NCBI GenBank assembly: GCA_002426275.1
Contig: DIPB01000003.1
Coordinates: 7,174-27,741 of the forward strand
Direction: 5' to 3'
DNA: 20,568 nucleotides
DNA from: Firmicutes bacterium UBA5499
GTDB taxonomy: Bacteria > Bacillota > DTU084
In this document: piece by piece, positions 6,763 through 15,488 of the stretch
Position numbering within the stretch: position 1 is the stretch's first letter
Layout: every line of letters starts with the position of its first letter
Program-made: the position numbers and the translations under genes
The notes under the pieces: generated by a model
What the model was told of the DNA's origin: nothing
The model's database searches: none
What the model saw: only the letters and a program-made list of their open reading frames with translations

Positions 6763-7962
6763 CTATAATTCCGGCCCAAAATGCTTGAGCATTACCAAAT
6801 TTTCGATATCACTTGTATTGGTAATAACAACGCCTTGCTTTGCAGCCTGCATAGTAACAAAAAATTCATCTTTCGTGAAATCCCCTAACCGTATCATGGT
6901 GGGGGTTTCTACTTCCAATACGCCGATGGCGCCTTGCCCCTGTACCGCAATGGTTCCGTATGCGCTGTCATCTGAAACGGTAACGCTTTTGCCGGGTAGG
7001 ACGGTCAATTCCTTAGCGCTGAAATCTTTGGAACCGTAAACCACCCAGTTTTCTATATACCTCTCGCTGCGCATTTGCACTTCCGCCCTGACGGGTTTGG
7101 GTTCCACAAAGTGATTATGCCCAAAGTACGGGTCTGTATTCTGTTCCCAATCCAGCATACTCACAAGATAATCGTAGTCATAATGCTGACTTTCAGGAAC
7201 ATCTTTCACCAGCAGATCCCTTGGCACAATCCGATCTTCCACCAGGGATTGGAACATGCCATATATATCAAACGGCCTTTGCGGTTCGTAGGTGACCAAT
7301 GAGCCCGGCGCATGAAGCACCCCCGCTGGCACATTCCATCCTGTTCCCGGCTGCAGCTTATATGCCTTGGTTAAATAAAGGATTTTATTGTCTCCCTGAT
7401 CCCACGCTTCCAGGCATTGTTTCACTTGCTTTTTCGTGGTTCCCGGCTCCAGGCCGAAAAATGTGTACGGGAAGTGATTCCTTTTCATGTTCAACTGCGG
7501 TGGAAAATAATACGCTTCAGGCTTGCCCGACTGTCCTACCTTTCTGGCATGTTCCTCCATTTGATGCATATGTAGCGGAATCGGCCCCTGATTATCAAAA
7601 AATTTATTAAGCACCATCCAACCGCCGAACTTCTCCATGACCGTACTGCCCAAAAATGCTTCCCCCATAAGCTCTATTGCTTCCTTCAGGAGGACTTTTT
7701 CTCCATCGTCACATACGATGTAGCTTAACCCTTCGTCCGCAGGCGTATTGGGACCATTTTGCGCATTCGTAGTGGAGGCGAGCCACCTCTCATCGATACC
7801 GCCGCGATGTCCTCCCAGAGCATATAAATCGTCGGGATGCAATTTAAGTCTCCCACCGGGCACCAAAAACGAACGCGGAACCCATGCTGGCACCAGTCTG
7901 ACAATACCATTCCCCTTATTCAGTGCCTGCCTAATTTTATTTTTTTTCATTTTCACACTCAT
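6763..7962 (-). CDS. Mannose-6-phosphate-isomerase-like cupin protein
   Basis: A 399-residue cytoplasmic protein. It carries a type I phosphomannose isomerase-like zinc site: IPLHMH (His131, His133), GKPEAYYF (Glu149) and VPAGVLHAPGS (His217). A second beta domain occupies about residues 305-399. The N-terminal block VPAWVPRSFLVPGG and HPDDLYALGGHRGGIDERW is distinctive and unlike classical ManA, so the substrate may be another sugar or sugar phosphate. AAAGGG lies eight bases before the ATG at 7962; the ATG at 7968 is too close to it. The gene starts 14 bases after the stop of the GHL6-type hydrolase gene, so the two are co-transcribed and probably act in the same sugar pathway. Confidence 0.75.
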   Translation of the reverse strand: MSVKMKKNKIRQALNKGNGIVRLVPAWVPRSFLVPGGRLKLHPDDLYALGGHRGGIDERWLASTTNAQNGPNTPADEGLSYIVCDDGEKVLLKEAIELMGEAFLGSTVMEKFGGWMVLNKFFDNQGPIPLHMHQMEEHARKVGQSGKPEAYYFPPQLNMKRNHFPYTFFGLEPGTTKKQVKQCLEAWDQGDNKILYLTKAYKLQPGTGWNVPAGVLHAPGSLVTYEPQRPFDIYGMFQSLVEDRIVPRDLLVKDVPESQHYDYDYLVSMLDWEQNTDPYFGHNHFVEPKPVRAEVQMRSERYIENWVVYGSKDFSAKELTVLPGKSVTVSDDSAYGTIAVQGQGAIGVLEVETPTMIRLGDFTKDEFFVTMQAAKQGVVITNTSDIENLVMLKHFGPEL

Positions 7963-7976
7963 ATTCATAGCCCTTT

Positions 7977-10052
7977 CTATTCATATTTGATTTGAGCCAT
8001 ACAGTATGTCTTAAGACGTGGGATTTCAATATGAGCATAACCTCCTTCCTGTGCTAGCTTGATTTCCTGACCATGTTGCAAAATATTTGCGCTGATTGCC
8101 TTGCGTCCATTCAGTTTTACCGCTAATCTGATGTTTTGCGCGATGATTTGTGGATATTTTTCCTGTTCATTTACGAGATGTACCACAAATCTCTTGTGCT
8201 CTTCCTGATGAAATACAAGGATTTCCACAGGGGCGGGCGCGTCCGATACGAAAAACAATGGCTTTTCGGCAAGCGTTTTTACCAGATGGGCAAACGCCTG
8301 GCGGGTTGCAGTGGATTCCATCGCTTCAATAGGCGCTGCCAGCCATAAAACTTTACCTTTGCCATATTTCCGTTCGATTGCCGCGGCATGATTTGTTGTT
8401 ACGCCCGGCGGGTTGGTATGAATGGATGCAAAGTGGGTTGTATCCGCAGGATCCGTATAAGGTAGCGTAACAGTTGCCCTCACATCCTCAGGATGTTCAG
8501 TCCTGACAATATGCTGACTTCCCTTTATCGCCAGTGGCGCACTTACGTCAATTCCCGGAAACAAAGCGCCCCCTTTTCCATTTGGAGCAAGATACGTTAT
8601 TTTTTCTTTTGTTTCCCCGCAATATTGTATGCCGATCAATTTAGATATCATAGGGTGGTCGGCATACCCGCTCACATACAAACTGCCTCCATGCTCTACA
8701 AAAGCACATATTTTCTCCGCTTCCTCATCGTCGATCAGCCTGACATCGGGAAGTACAAGTACCGCACAATCCCCGATCTCACCCAAATTTCGTTTACTGA
8801 CCACATCAAAAGGGATATGATGCCAAATCATTGTTTCCGCCGCGGTCAGGGCTGCTTTCAAATGAGGAAACTCTCCCGTTTCCTTAAGCTGACTGACAAG
8901 TGTGCCATTGTACTGTAGATCGATTTTTGACGTCAGGGAAAAATAAATGGCTACATCCCGGCAAAGCTTACCACCCAAAAATTTCTCATAACGCGCTGAC
9001 TCTGAAAAAATTTCACCCATGGTCTGATACAGCTCCGGCTGAACTATACCGTCCGGATCTATCGCATCAATAAAGAGAAAAGCGCCGTTATGAGCAAGCG
9101 CAAGATATGTATGCAATTCCAACGCCTCTTTGGATTTGGTGTTGGTGTGGAAATACAGGTCGGGGTCACAGCGGGATGTCATATACTCAAACGGTTCATT
9201 TAGGGTCAGACTGTGATACAGCTTACAAATGAACGACTGCTGCGATGCTCCGCCATAAAAGTCGCCGCCTGCATAATCACTTGCTTTGCAAATGCCATCA
9301 GTCACCCCCCATCTCCAGCTGTGAGAAGCCGGTGAAAACTGGTGTTCCACCGTTACGCCGGGCGTGACTTCTCTAACGGTATGCGTAATAAATTCTGCAA
9401 ATTCGCTCATCCATTCCTCCCGTTTTTGCTGAAAACGTAGCCATGACGCATCCGTCCAGTCCAGTATTTCAGGTATCTGCATTCCTGTTTCCGCTTCAAA
9501 CCGTGCCTTACAGGACGGACAATAACAAACGCTGGGCCAGAATAGCATATCAAAGAATATCCCCTCGAATGAATACATCTCACACAATTCACGCACCTGT
9601 TTGCGCACATAGTCACGATACCCCACATTGTTAGGGCAGCAAGTGCCATATCGTTCGCCGCTAAACATGATTTTCTCAGACTTTTCACGGCTGTTGCAAC
9701 CAAATTCATTGATAATTCGCCAGTCTGGATCATGATCATAAGCCCAGTTGTCATAGATCAGCGAAAAATACACCACCACGTCCATACCTTGCGCATGGCA
9801 CAATTGTATCATCTCTCCCAAAAAATCCTCGCCTTTTAACCCACGGTGCATCCTGGCATGGGTGGTAGGCCAATAGCACAAGCCGACATGAGAATTTGCG
9901 TATATCATAGCAGTTTGGACATTTGCCTTCTTTAACAAGCCCACATAGGCCTTTACATTTAGTTTGGAAAGAAATTCTTCATTCCAGTCGTCTATATGCA
10001 TATCCACCAGATTCCGCCTGTAACTTTTTTGATACCATTTCTTCGCTTTCAT
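7977..10052 (-). CDS. GHL6-type glycoside hydrolase with amidotransferase-like domain
   Basis: A 691-residue protein without signal peptide. Residues 1 to about 355 form a TIM-barrel of the GHL6 type (related to alpha-amylase/fucosidase-like barrels), with the family-typical stretch from SHVGLCYWPT through LKGEDFLGEMI to GMDVVVYFSLIYDNW. FEGIFFDM gives a candidate catalytic Asp168, followed by a VCYCPSC motif (Cys176, 178, 181). Residues 365-590 resemble the Rossmann-like trimerisation domain of GH42 beta-galactosidases (VLVLPDVRLI, FVEHGGSLYVSG), and 595-691 are a beta-rich end. It probably hydrolyses an oligosaccharide inside the cell; linkage and sugar are unknown. GGAGGG stands six bases before the ATG. 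The cupin gene follows directly. Confidence 0.82.
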   Translation of the reverse strand: MKAKKWYQKSYRRNLVDMHIDDWNEEFLSKLNVKAYVGLLKKANVQTAMIYANSHVGLCYWPTTHARMHRGLKGEDFLGEMIQLCHAQGMDVVVYFSLIYDNWAYDHDPDWRIINEFGCNSREKSEKIMFSGERYGTCCPNNVGYRDYVRKQVRELCEMYSFEGIFFDMLFWPSVCYCPSCKARFEAETGMQIPEILDWTDASWLRFQQKREEWMSEFAEFITHTVREVTPGVTVEHQFSPASHSWRWGVTDGICKASDYAGGDFYGGASQQSFICKLYHSLTLNEPFEYMTSRCDPDLYFHTNTKSKEALELHTYLALAHNGAFLFIDAIDPDGIVQPELYQTMGEIFSESARYEKFLGGKLCRDVAIYFSLTSKIDLQYNGTLVSQLKETGEFPHLKAALTAAETMIWHHIPFDVVSKRNLGEIGDCAVLVLPDVRLIDDEEAEKICAFVEHGGSLYVSGYADHPMISKLIGIQYCGETKEKITYLAPNGKGGALFPGIDVSAPLAIKGSQHIVRTEHPEDVRATVTLPYTDPADTTHFASIHTNPPGVTTNHAAAIERKYGKGKVLWLAAPIEAMESTATRQAFAHLVKTLAEKPLFFVSDAPAPVEILVFHQEEHKRFVVHLVNEQEKYPQIIAQNIRLAVKLNGRKAISANILQHGQEIKLAQEGGYAHIEIPRLKTYCMAQIKYE

Positions 10053-10067
10053 AGATAACCCTCCAGC

Positions 10068-10097
10068 TTTGTCATATGATGAAATTATTGCGACAAA
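10068..10097. promoter_or_regulatory. Inverted TTTGTC/GACAAA pair before GHL6-type gene
   Basis: TTTGTC (10068-10073) and GACAAA (10092-10097) are inverted copies 18 bases apart, ending 15 bases upstream of the hydrolase ATG. Such a pair may be an operator, but six-base arms can arise by chance. Confidence 0.2.
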
Positions 10098-10131
10098 AGA
10101 TATTCCAAATAAATGTGGTAAGCTATAACCC

Positions 10132-10437
10132 CTATACTACCCTATCGTTATACCAGTAACGTTGTTCTCTGCGTTTTGCTAATAATGTTTTAAATATATA
10201 GAGCCATAATCGGACAAATTCAAACTGAAGTCTCGTCGTAAATACTGAACGAACAATTTCTTCCGAAGGAATATCGGATGTTTTTATTCTGAGCCGACCT
10301 GCATATTTATTTTCCAAATCAATCAGCTTCAGCAGCTTCTGTTTCAGATGACTAACAGATAAAAGACGCCATATCTTCGCACGACTCCTGCGCAATCGCT
10401 GATATGCAGCAGCGTTCACTGCGCAAGAGCCATGCAT
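10132..10437 (-). CDS. Doubtful hypothetical ORF (101 aa)
   Basis: The product is basic and rich in Leu, Arg, Trp and Tyr (for example LQFEFVRLWLYIFKTLLAKR). This could be the tail of a decayed gene such as a transposase, but no family is recognised. There is no Shine-Dalgarno sequence before the ATG and an in-frame stop lies a few codons upstream. Kept at low confidence because it fills most of an otherwise empty gap. Confidence 0.2.
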   Translation of the reverse strand: MHGSCAVNAAAYQRLRRSRAKIWRLLSVSHLKQKLLKLIDLENKYAGRLRIKTSDIPSEEIVRSVFTTRLQFEFVRLWLYIFKTLLAKRREQRYWYNDRVV

Positions 10438-10509
10438 TCTAATAAGTCATAATTTCAAAAAAACCATAAGATCGTCTTTCCAGTTAAGTTCTTTAGTCAC
10501 AACCGCTTC

Positions 10510-13500
10510 TCATTGTCTGAGCTCAATTTGCCGCTCAAGCATTACTCCGCTGGCAGCATCACGGCACACAACAGTCCAAGTTCCCAATTCGTCATTGAGG
10601 CTGAAAGGAAATTCCATCTTTCCCGCCCCATTTTCCACTATCACATTAGAACAATATCCCGCCACAACATCTCCCTGCGGGGAGACCACCTCTACTCTTA
10701 CGACGTGCAAATCTTCTTCAGGTCCGCTGACATTAACGGTTACTACCTCTCCGAGCTTTGCGCTGGCCGGCAGATTAAGCGCAAAATCCTGCGCCGTTAC
10801 CTGTCTTTCCGATAAATAAAGCAGGTTGGCAGTGCCGCGCTCCGAAATTAATGGTACCCGATCAATATAGCCTAGATATTCATTTGTTCTCATGTTATAG
10901 ACATGATAACTTTTTGGCAGCGCGACCGTAATCTGCCGGGGAGTTTCCGGCGTGCCGGCCGGGATGCCGGAGTTATAGCTATCTAACATTCCCAAAAGCC
11001 TGTTTGCTCCCAGTTCATAGTGAATAAACTCAATGCAGCTGGGGAAGTCTTCTCGCTCTTCTATCACCTGACACCATGGCTCAAGGCCTGCCCAAAAAAA
11101 GATTTTTGCAAACAGGCTTCGCACTTTAAACATTTCCGCAGTATCGAAATTACTTCTGACATCTTTCAAATTCCACAGTGCAAAGTTTAAATACACTGTT
11201 TTCCCTTCACCGGTTGAATTCACAATCAAGGCAGGCACACTACCTACTGTTGAGGCTGCATAAGCCTTGGCTCCACTCCTAAGCCTAAGCTTTTGGACAG
11301 GCGGACAGCTCAGCGTTGTTCCAGGTACTAATAGCTCCGTAAAGGCATCTGTGATATTAATATAATCAGTTCTCTTGCTTGGAGCAGCCAAACGATCGAT
11401 CCCAAATAAGTTGTCTAACAGCGGTTGCGCCAAGGAACGCACATGATCGTCCGTCAGGCCGGTTAGGCCGTCGGCAATAACTATTCCGCCTTCTCTCACA
11501 AATTTCTCAATCTGCTGGGCCTCTCGCGCCGAAATAGCTATCGATTCCGGCATGATCAAAAGATCATAATTAGCCAGCAATCCCTGCTCAATTTGTTCAT
11601 AAGCTAAGAAATCAAATTGCAGGCCAAGATCTTCTATCAGATCCACATAACCCGTCCAATTGTCAACGGGAGCGCCGCGGCGCTGAAAATATTCCGCCGC
11701 CTGCACCGACGCCTGCGAATAGTGAATCGCTATCTTCCCGTCTTGACGTTTGGCTTTTTGGATCAAATCCCAAATCCCGCTTTTGAACTCCTTCATGTTT
11801 TGGCTTGTGTCTTGTCCAATGATGCTCAGAGTATAATCGTTCCACAAAAAGTTGTTGCTCGTCCAGGCGCTGATCCCGCTGGTAGCATGAAACAAGCTCC
11901 ACCACATATCGTACTCCGCGTGCTTCCCGGAGCCGGCAGCATAGCCTGCCCTATAAGGAGTCATGTAAATTTTACGGTCTTTATTGAATGAACGCCAGAC
12001 CTCAATAAGCCATGTCCGACTATTATAGGTGTTCATAAATTCAAAGATTCCATTTTTGGCCCATTTCCAATAATCATAGCCATTTGCAGCCGCAGGCTTC
12101 TGCGTGCCGGAAATGCCCAGTTTCCCATTTGGGTCCACGCTCTTTACGGTATTGGAAACAAATTTGAAAAAATCAACCATGCCGTCATCAGTAAAGGTAC
12201 GAAAGTCCGCCCATGGTGCCGGTTTGTTATTTATTCTGGCTTCTTCCAGCGTAAGGGGTACAATGTCTTGCCAGCTGGTATAGTTTGTTCCCCAAAGCGC
12301 GTTGAGCTGAGCTATAGAGCCATATTTTCCCTGGCACCAATTGCGAAATTCAGCCTGGGAATACTCAGAGAAATCATAATCGAAGTATTCCACATAATTA
12401 GTCAGGCTCATTTCATCTCCAACTACATACGCATACGCCCCGCCCCAAGAAACAGCCAGCTCTACGTCAGATTTCACTTTCTTTTCCAGATTCATTCTGT
12501 AAATCGGATCGTACAGGGAAGGCTCACGGATCAAGTACTTTTTATCTTTTGTCGCGTTATACAAACTCTTCTTTTCTTCATACTTAACATCCACAAATGA
12601 AGGCACATCCTTTAAGGCCACAACAAGCATATTCAAAAATGTGAAGTTCATATTGTACCAAATGTTGGAAGCATACATCCAATACCCATGCTCGGTGATA
12701 CTCTCCAGGGAGCCGCGATTCAAATAGCCTTCAATGACATTTGTAATTCCTACCTTCTCCAACTGTTGATACACGATGGGATAAAAACTCGATTCTTTCC
12801 AGGTTAAACTCCCGCCATTCCACGAACTGAACTGAAATTCATCATAATTCCTATCGGGTAGAAAATAAATCCTTTGCTTTATTCCATCAAGCTTATTTGC
12901 ACCCTCCCAGAGACTGATGCGGATTTCATGTCCCTGGCTGATGATGATCTTCCGAGGAATTTCCGCGGTGAGGTTATATTTGCCACTTGCTACGGCATCA
13001 TCGCTGCGGCTGAATACCAGCCGCCCCCTGGAATCGAACAGCTCCCACTTCAATTTCAAACCGCTTTGGATGTTGCTGAGCTGCACAGAGGCATTGAGCA
13101 GTGCGGTATCTTCAGGATAAAATTTATCTTTGACAATCTCTAAACCACCGATTTTGGGGAAATTCCGCACTGTATACGCGGCTGAGCCCCAACACAACAC
13201 CCGCCGCTGCTCATCTTTCACAACGATATCCAGCGTGTTGAGCCCTTCCCAGCTTTTGAAAGCAAACGGCAAATGAACTGTCTCAGAAGATTTGAAAAGT
13301 AAAGCTTCTTTCTTCAAAAAGTCGATCTGTTCGGAAAATCTATTGCGCACGGTCACCTCTATGCTTATAGATTTTTCAGTCTCATTATCCTGACAAAAAA
13401 CGAGAGAAAAATCCTGCTGTGCCTTAAGCTGTGCAGCTGTAAACGTAGAGACTGGAAGTTTAATTTCTTTGATCTGCAGGCCGCTCTCCTTTTGGGCGGC

Positions 13501-15474
13501 CCATACCACCGCTCTGGCCAGCAAACTATCGTAGTAATCCAGAGCATTAAAAGAAGGTATCTTGCCCTTCAGTTCGCTGCGATAAAGCCCCCGGCTCCAA
13601 AGCTGCGGCGTAAGGCCGGACGAGCTAAAAGCGCCGGTAATGGGAGGCCCGTAACAATGCGTATTATAGGTAAAATCCACTACCCTGCCCTTCTCAAGTT
13701 GACCCACAACTATTAAAGGATAAGTATTCTCAATCTCAGCGAGCACCTGCCCCGCCTGGGGAGGAGTGGTATTTACAATATATGGCGCCGGCGGCAGGAT
13801 TTCCCATGGATATGCGTTTGTAATGTAATGGCCGGTTTTCGGAACCCATGGGTTTGTCGTTCCTATTACTTTGGCGTTTCCAATGCCGAACAATCCTGTT
13901 GCGGCTAAATCTCCGGTGATATTGAGCGGAGCAGCCATGACCAGGCCCGTGCCCATTTTGATCTGGTCTTCGATCGCGCCCCTGATCTCATCAGTGAAAT
14001 TATAGGAATAGTCTAAGCCTCCGATTACAATCACATCGTAAATCTCCTCGTCAAGCTTTGCCAAAAGCTCATCCTGCGCCTCCATTAACGATGTGATGGT
14101 AGGCTCGCCAAACCAGAGATAAGGGCCTCCATTAGGATTCACGTAAAATTTCACATAAGTAAAATCCAGTTCCAAACGCTGCGCTAGCTCAATAACCTCC
14201 CGCAGGTCCGTCTCATTTGTCAGCACCAGCGCCCGAATTGGCTTCACATAAGGTCTAGCCCAGGGAAAGTGCTCGGTGACAGTATCTAGAGAAGGCGTAA
14301 ATACTCTCTCCACTTTTTCATCCGACTTATTATATTTTTCCAGAGGATACTCTGGCTCCATATAATATCTGTATCTTTCAACTCTCTCAAGCCAGGGAAG
14401 CTCAAAATCTGCAATTTTTTCACCGTCCAGGAGCAATTTACCTTTGATCAGCCATGCTCCTTCCGCCAACTGTGGCAGCGCTATTTCCGCTGTTTCAACT
14501 TGTTCAGCCGCCAGCTGAAATTCCCGGCTACTCAGTTCCTTAACTTCTTCTCCACAAACTGCTTCTACCACAAGCTTCACATTTTGCTCCTGGCAGCTGC
14601 TAATCTTTACAGCGCACTTTCTCTCTTCCTTAGCTATTTGCGCCTGAAGCACCGCGCTTCCGCCTGCGCCGGATATTTCTTCCAATCCTGAAAAAGGAAC
14701 CAGATAAAGTTTAGTTTGAAATTTATCGCCGGACTTAATGTTGATCTGCCTGAAGCGGAGCTCGGATGTAGGCTGCACTGCCCTCTCCGCTCCCCAATGA
14801 TAAGTTACGTCCGCATAGTGAAAATCATAAGCCAATACCAGGCCGCAGCTTTCGCCGGCTACGCCTATCCAGCCCCTTGAGGGATTATTATGCCATACTT
14901 CCAGCTTTTCCGGCTGATAAGGCAACTTAACAATACCTTTCGTGGTGGGATCAAAATATGTGTTTTGCTCGCCATCAACTCCCATAAAATTGTGAAGCCA
15001 AAACCCATAATTCATATCTTGCATGGAGTTGACGTCATTTTCAATGGTATAGGCGATTTCCACGGTGCTGCTCGCCTGGCGCATGATTATCGTTTTTTCT
15101 ATCTTCGTGAAAAAATGAGTGCCGGACGGACCTGTGGCTGACAATGTTAGCTCGACAGAATCCTGATTCTGCTGAATGTCAGCTAAGTAAAACTGCTCGC
15201 GAAAGTATCCGTTTGGCTGCCAAAACTGATCCCGCAGCAAGCCGAACGGGCCATCGGAATCATTGATCGTTTTTACCATTTCTTTGCCGGTAGGCTTATA
15301 GAAAAAACTGCTGATGAGACCTCCTTTTTGCGCAACTATCAGCTTTACATACTGATTTTCCATCACTATTTCCGGTGCTCCAGATTCGCTATTTCTTTCG
15401 GTGATGCTTAAGGCAAACGCGGGTAAAGCTAAGCTTAATAGAACAAGGCAAACTATTGTTATTTTTGCGCGCAT
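10510..15474 (-). CDS. Secreted 1654-residue GH42-like multidomain protein
   Basis: An N-terminal signal peptide (RAKITIVCLVLLSLALPAFA) is followed by a beta-sandwich resembling sugar mutarotase-type domains (to about 300). An amidotransferase-like Rossmann domain follows (about 420-560, DVIVIGGLDYSY), then beta linker domains. A barrel at about 875-1240 resembles GH42 beta-galactosidases: VVGDEMS with candidate acid/base Glu1021, then FRNWCQGKYGSIAQLNALWG, a GH42-type stretch. A second Rossmann-like trimerisation domain lies at about 1245-1440 (YDLLIMPESIAIS, FVREGGIVIADG), and a beta domain ends the protein. It is likely an extracellular glycosidase, but GH42 enzymes are usually about 700 residues. 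The ATG at 15474 is chosen for GGGAGGAG seven bases upstream and the signal peptide; an open frame to 15612 overlaps the preceding gene. It lies 14 bases after that gene, so they share an operon. Confidence 0.8.
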   Translation of the reverse strand: MRAKITIVCLVLLSLALPAFALSITERNSESGAPEIVMENQYVKLIVAQKGGLISSFFYKPTGKEMVKTINDSDGPFGLLRDQFWQPNGYFREQFYLADIQQNQDSVELTLSATGPSGTHFFTKIEKTIIMRQASSTVEIAYTIENDVNSMQDMNYGFWLHNFMGVDGEQNTYFDPTTKGIVKLPYQPEKLEVWHNNPSRGWIGVAGESCGLVLAYDFHYADVTYHWGAERAVQPTSELRFRQINIKSGDKFQTKLYLVPFSGLEEISGAGGSAVLQAQIAKEERKCAVKISSCQEQNVKLVVEAVCGEEVKELSSREFQLAAEQVETAEIALPQLAEGAWLIKGKLLLDGEKIADFELPWLERVERYRYYMEPEYPLEKYNKSDEKVERVFTPSLDTVTEHFPWARPYVKPIRALVLTNETDLREVIELAQRLELDFTYVKFYVNPNGGPYLWFGEPTITSLMEAQDELLAKLDEEIYDVIVIGGLDYSYNFTDEIRGAIEDQIKMGTGLVMAAPLNITGDLAATGLFGIGNAKVIGTTNPWVPKTGHYITNAYPWEILPPAPYIVNTTPPQAGQVLAEIENTYPLIVVGQLEKGRVVDFTYNTHCYGPPITGAFSSSGLTPQLWSRGLYRSELKGKIPSFNALDYYDSLLARAVVWAAQKESGLQIKEIKLPVSTFTAAQLKAQQDFSLVFCQDNETEKSISIEVTVRNRFSEQIDFLKKEALLFKSSETVHLPFAFKSWEGLNTLDIVVKDEQRRVLCWGSAAYTVRNFPKIGGLEIVKDKFYPEDTALLNASVQLSNIQSGLKLKWELFDSRGRLVFSRSDDAVASGKYNLTAEIPRKIIISQGHEIRISLWEGANKLDGIKQRIYFLPDRNYDEFQFSSWNGGSLTWKESSFYPIVYQQLEKVGITNVIEGYLNRGSLESITEHGYWMYASNIWYNMNFTFLNMLVVALKDVPSFVDVKYEEKKSLYNATKDKKYLIREPSLYDPIYRMNLEKKVKSDVELAVSWGGAYAYVVGDEMSLTNYVEYFDYDFSEYSQAEFRNWCQGKYGSIAQLNALWGTNYTSWQDIVPLTLEEARINNKPAPWADFRTFTDDGMVDFFKFVSNTVKSVDPNGKLGISGTQKPAAANGYDYWKWAKNGIFEFMNTYNSRTWLIEVWRSFNKDRKIYMTPYRAGYAAGSGKHAEYDMWWSLFHATSGISAWTSNNFLWNDYTLSIIGQDTSQNMKEFKSGIWDLIQKAKRQDGKIAIHYSQASVQAAEYFQRRGAPVDNWTGYVDLIEDLGLQFDFLAYEQIEQGLLANYDLLIMPESIAISAREAQQIEKFVREGGIVIADGLTGLTDDHVRSLAQPLLDNLFGIDRLAAPSKRTDYINITDAFTELLVPGTTLSCPPVQKLRLRSGAKAYAASTVGSVPALIVNSTGEGKTVYLNFALWNLKDVRSNFDTAEMFKVRSLFAKIFFWAGLEPWCQVIEEREDFPSCIEFIHYELGANRLLGMLDSYNSGIPAGTPETPRQITVALPKSYHVYNMRTNEYLGYIDRVPLISERGTANLLYLSERQVTAQDFALNLPASAKLGEVVTVNVSGPEEDLHVVRVEVVSPQGDVVAGYCSNVIVENGAGKMEFPFSLNDELGTWTVVCRDAASGVMLERQIELRQ

Positions 15475-15488
15475 ACGCTCACTCCTCC

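Larger units (their letters stand above)
10053..10509. other. Gap of about 450 bases; one doubtful ORF
   Basis: This stretch separates the large GH42-like gene from the GHL6-type gene, both on the minus strand. It is AT-richer than its flanks. It holds one unrecognised 101-codon minus-strand ORF (10132-10437) with no ribosome binding site, a T7 run on the minus strand at about 10456-10463 without a convincing stem, and an inverted pair TTTGTC/GACAAA at 10068-10097. The sequence could carry the promoter of the GHL6-cupin pair; no strong -35/-10 was found. Confidence 0.5.

Noticed and set aside
8493..8918. 141-codon plus-strand ORF
   Set aside because: Shadow of the GHL6-type hydrolase gene; Cys/His/Tyr-rich composition typical of an antisense frame.
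11617..11991. 124-codon plus-strand ORF
   Set aside because: Shadow of the GH42-like gene with no recognisable domain or translation start.
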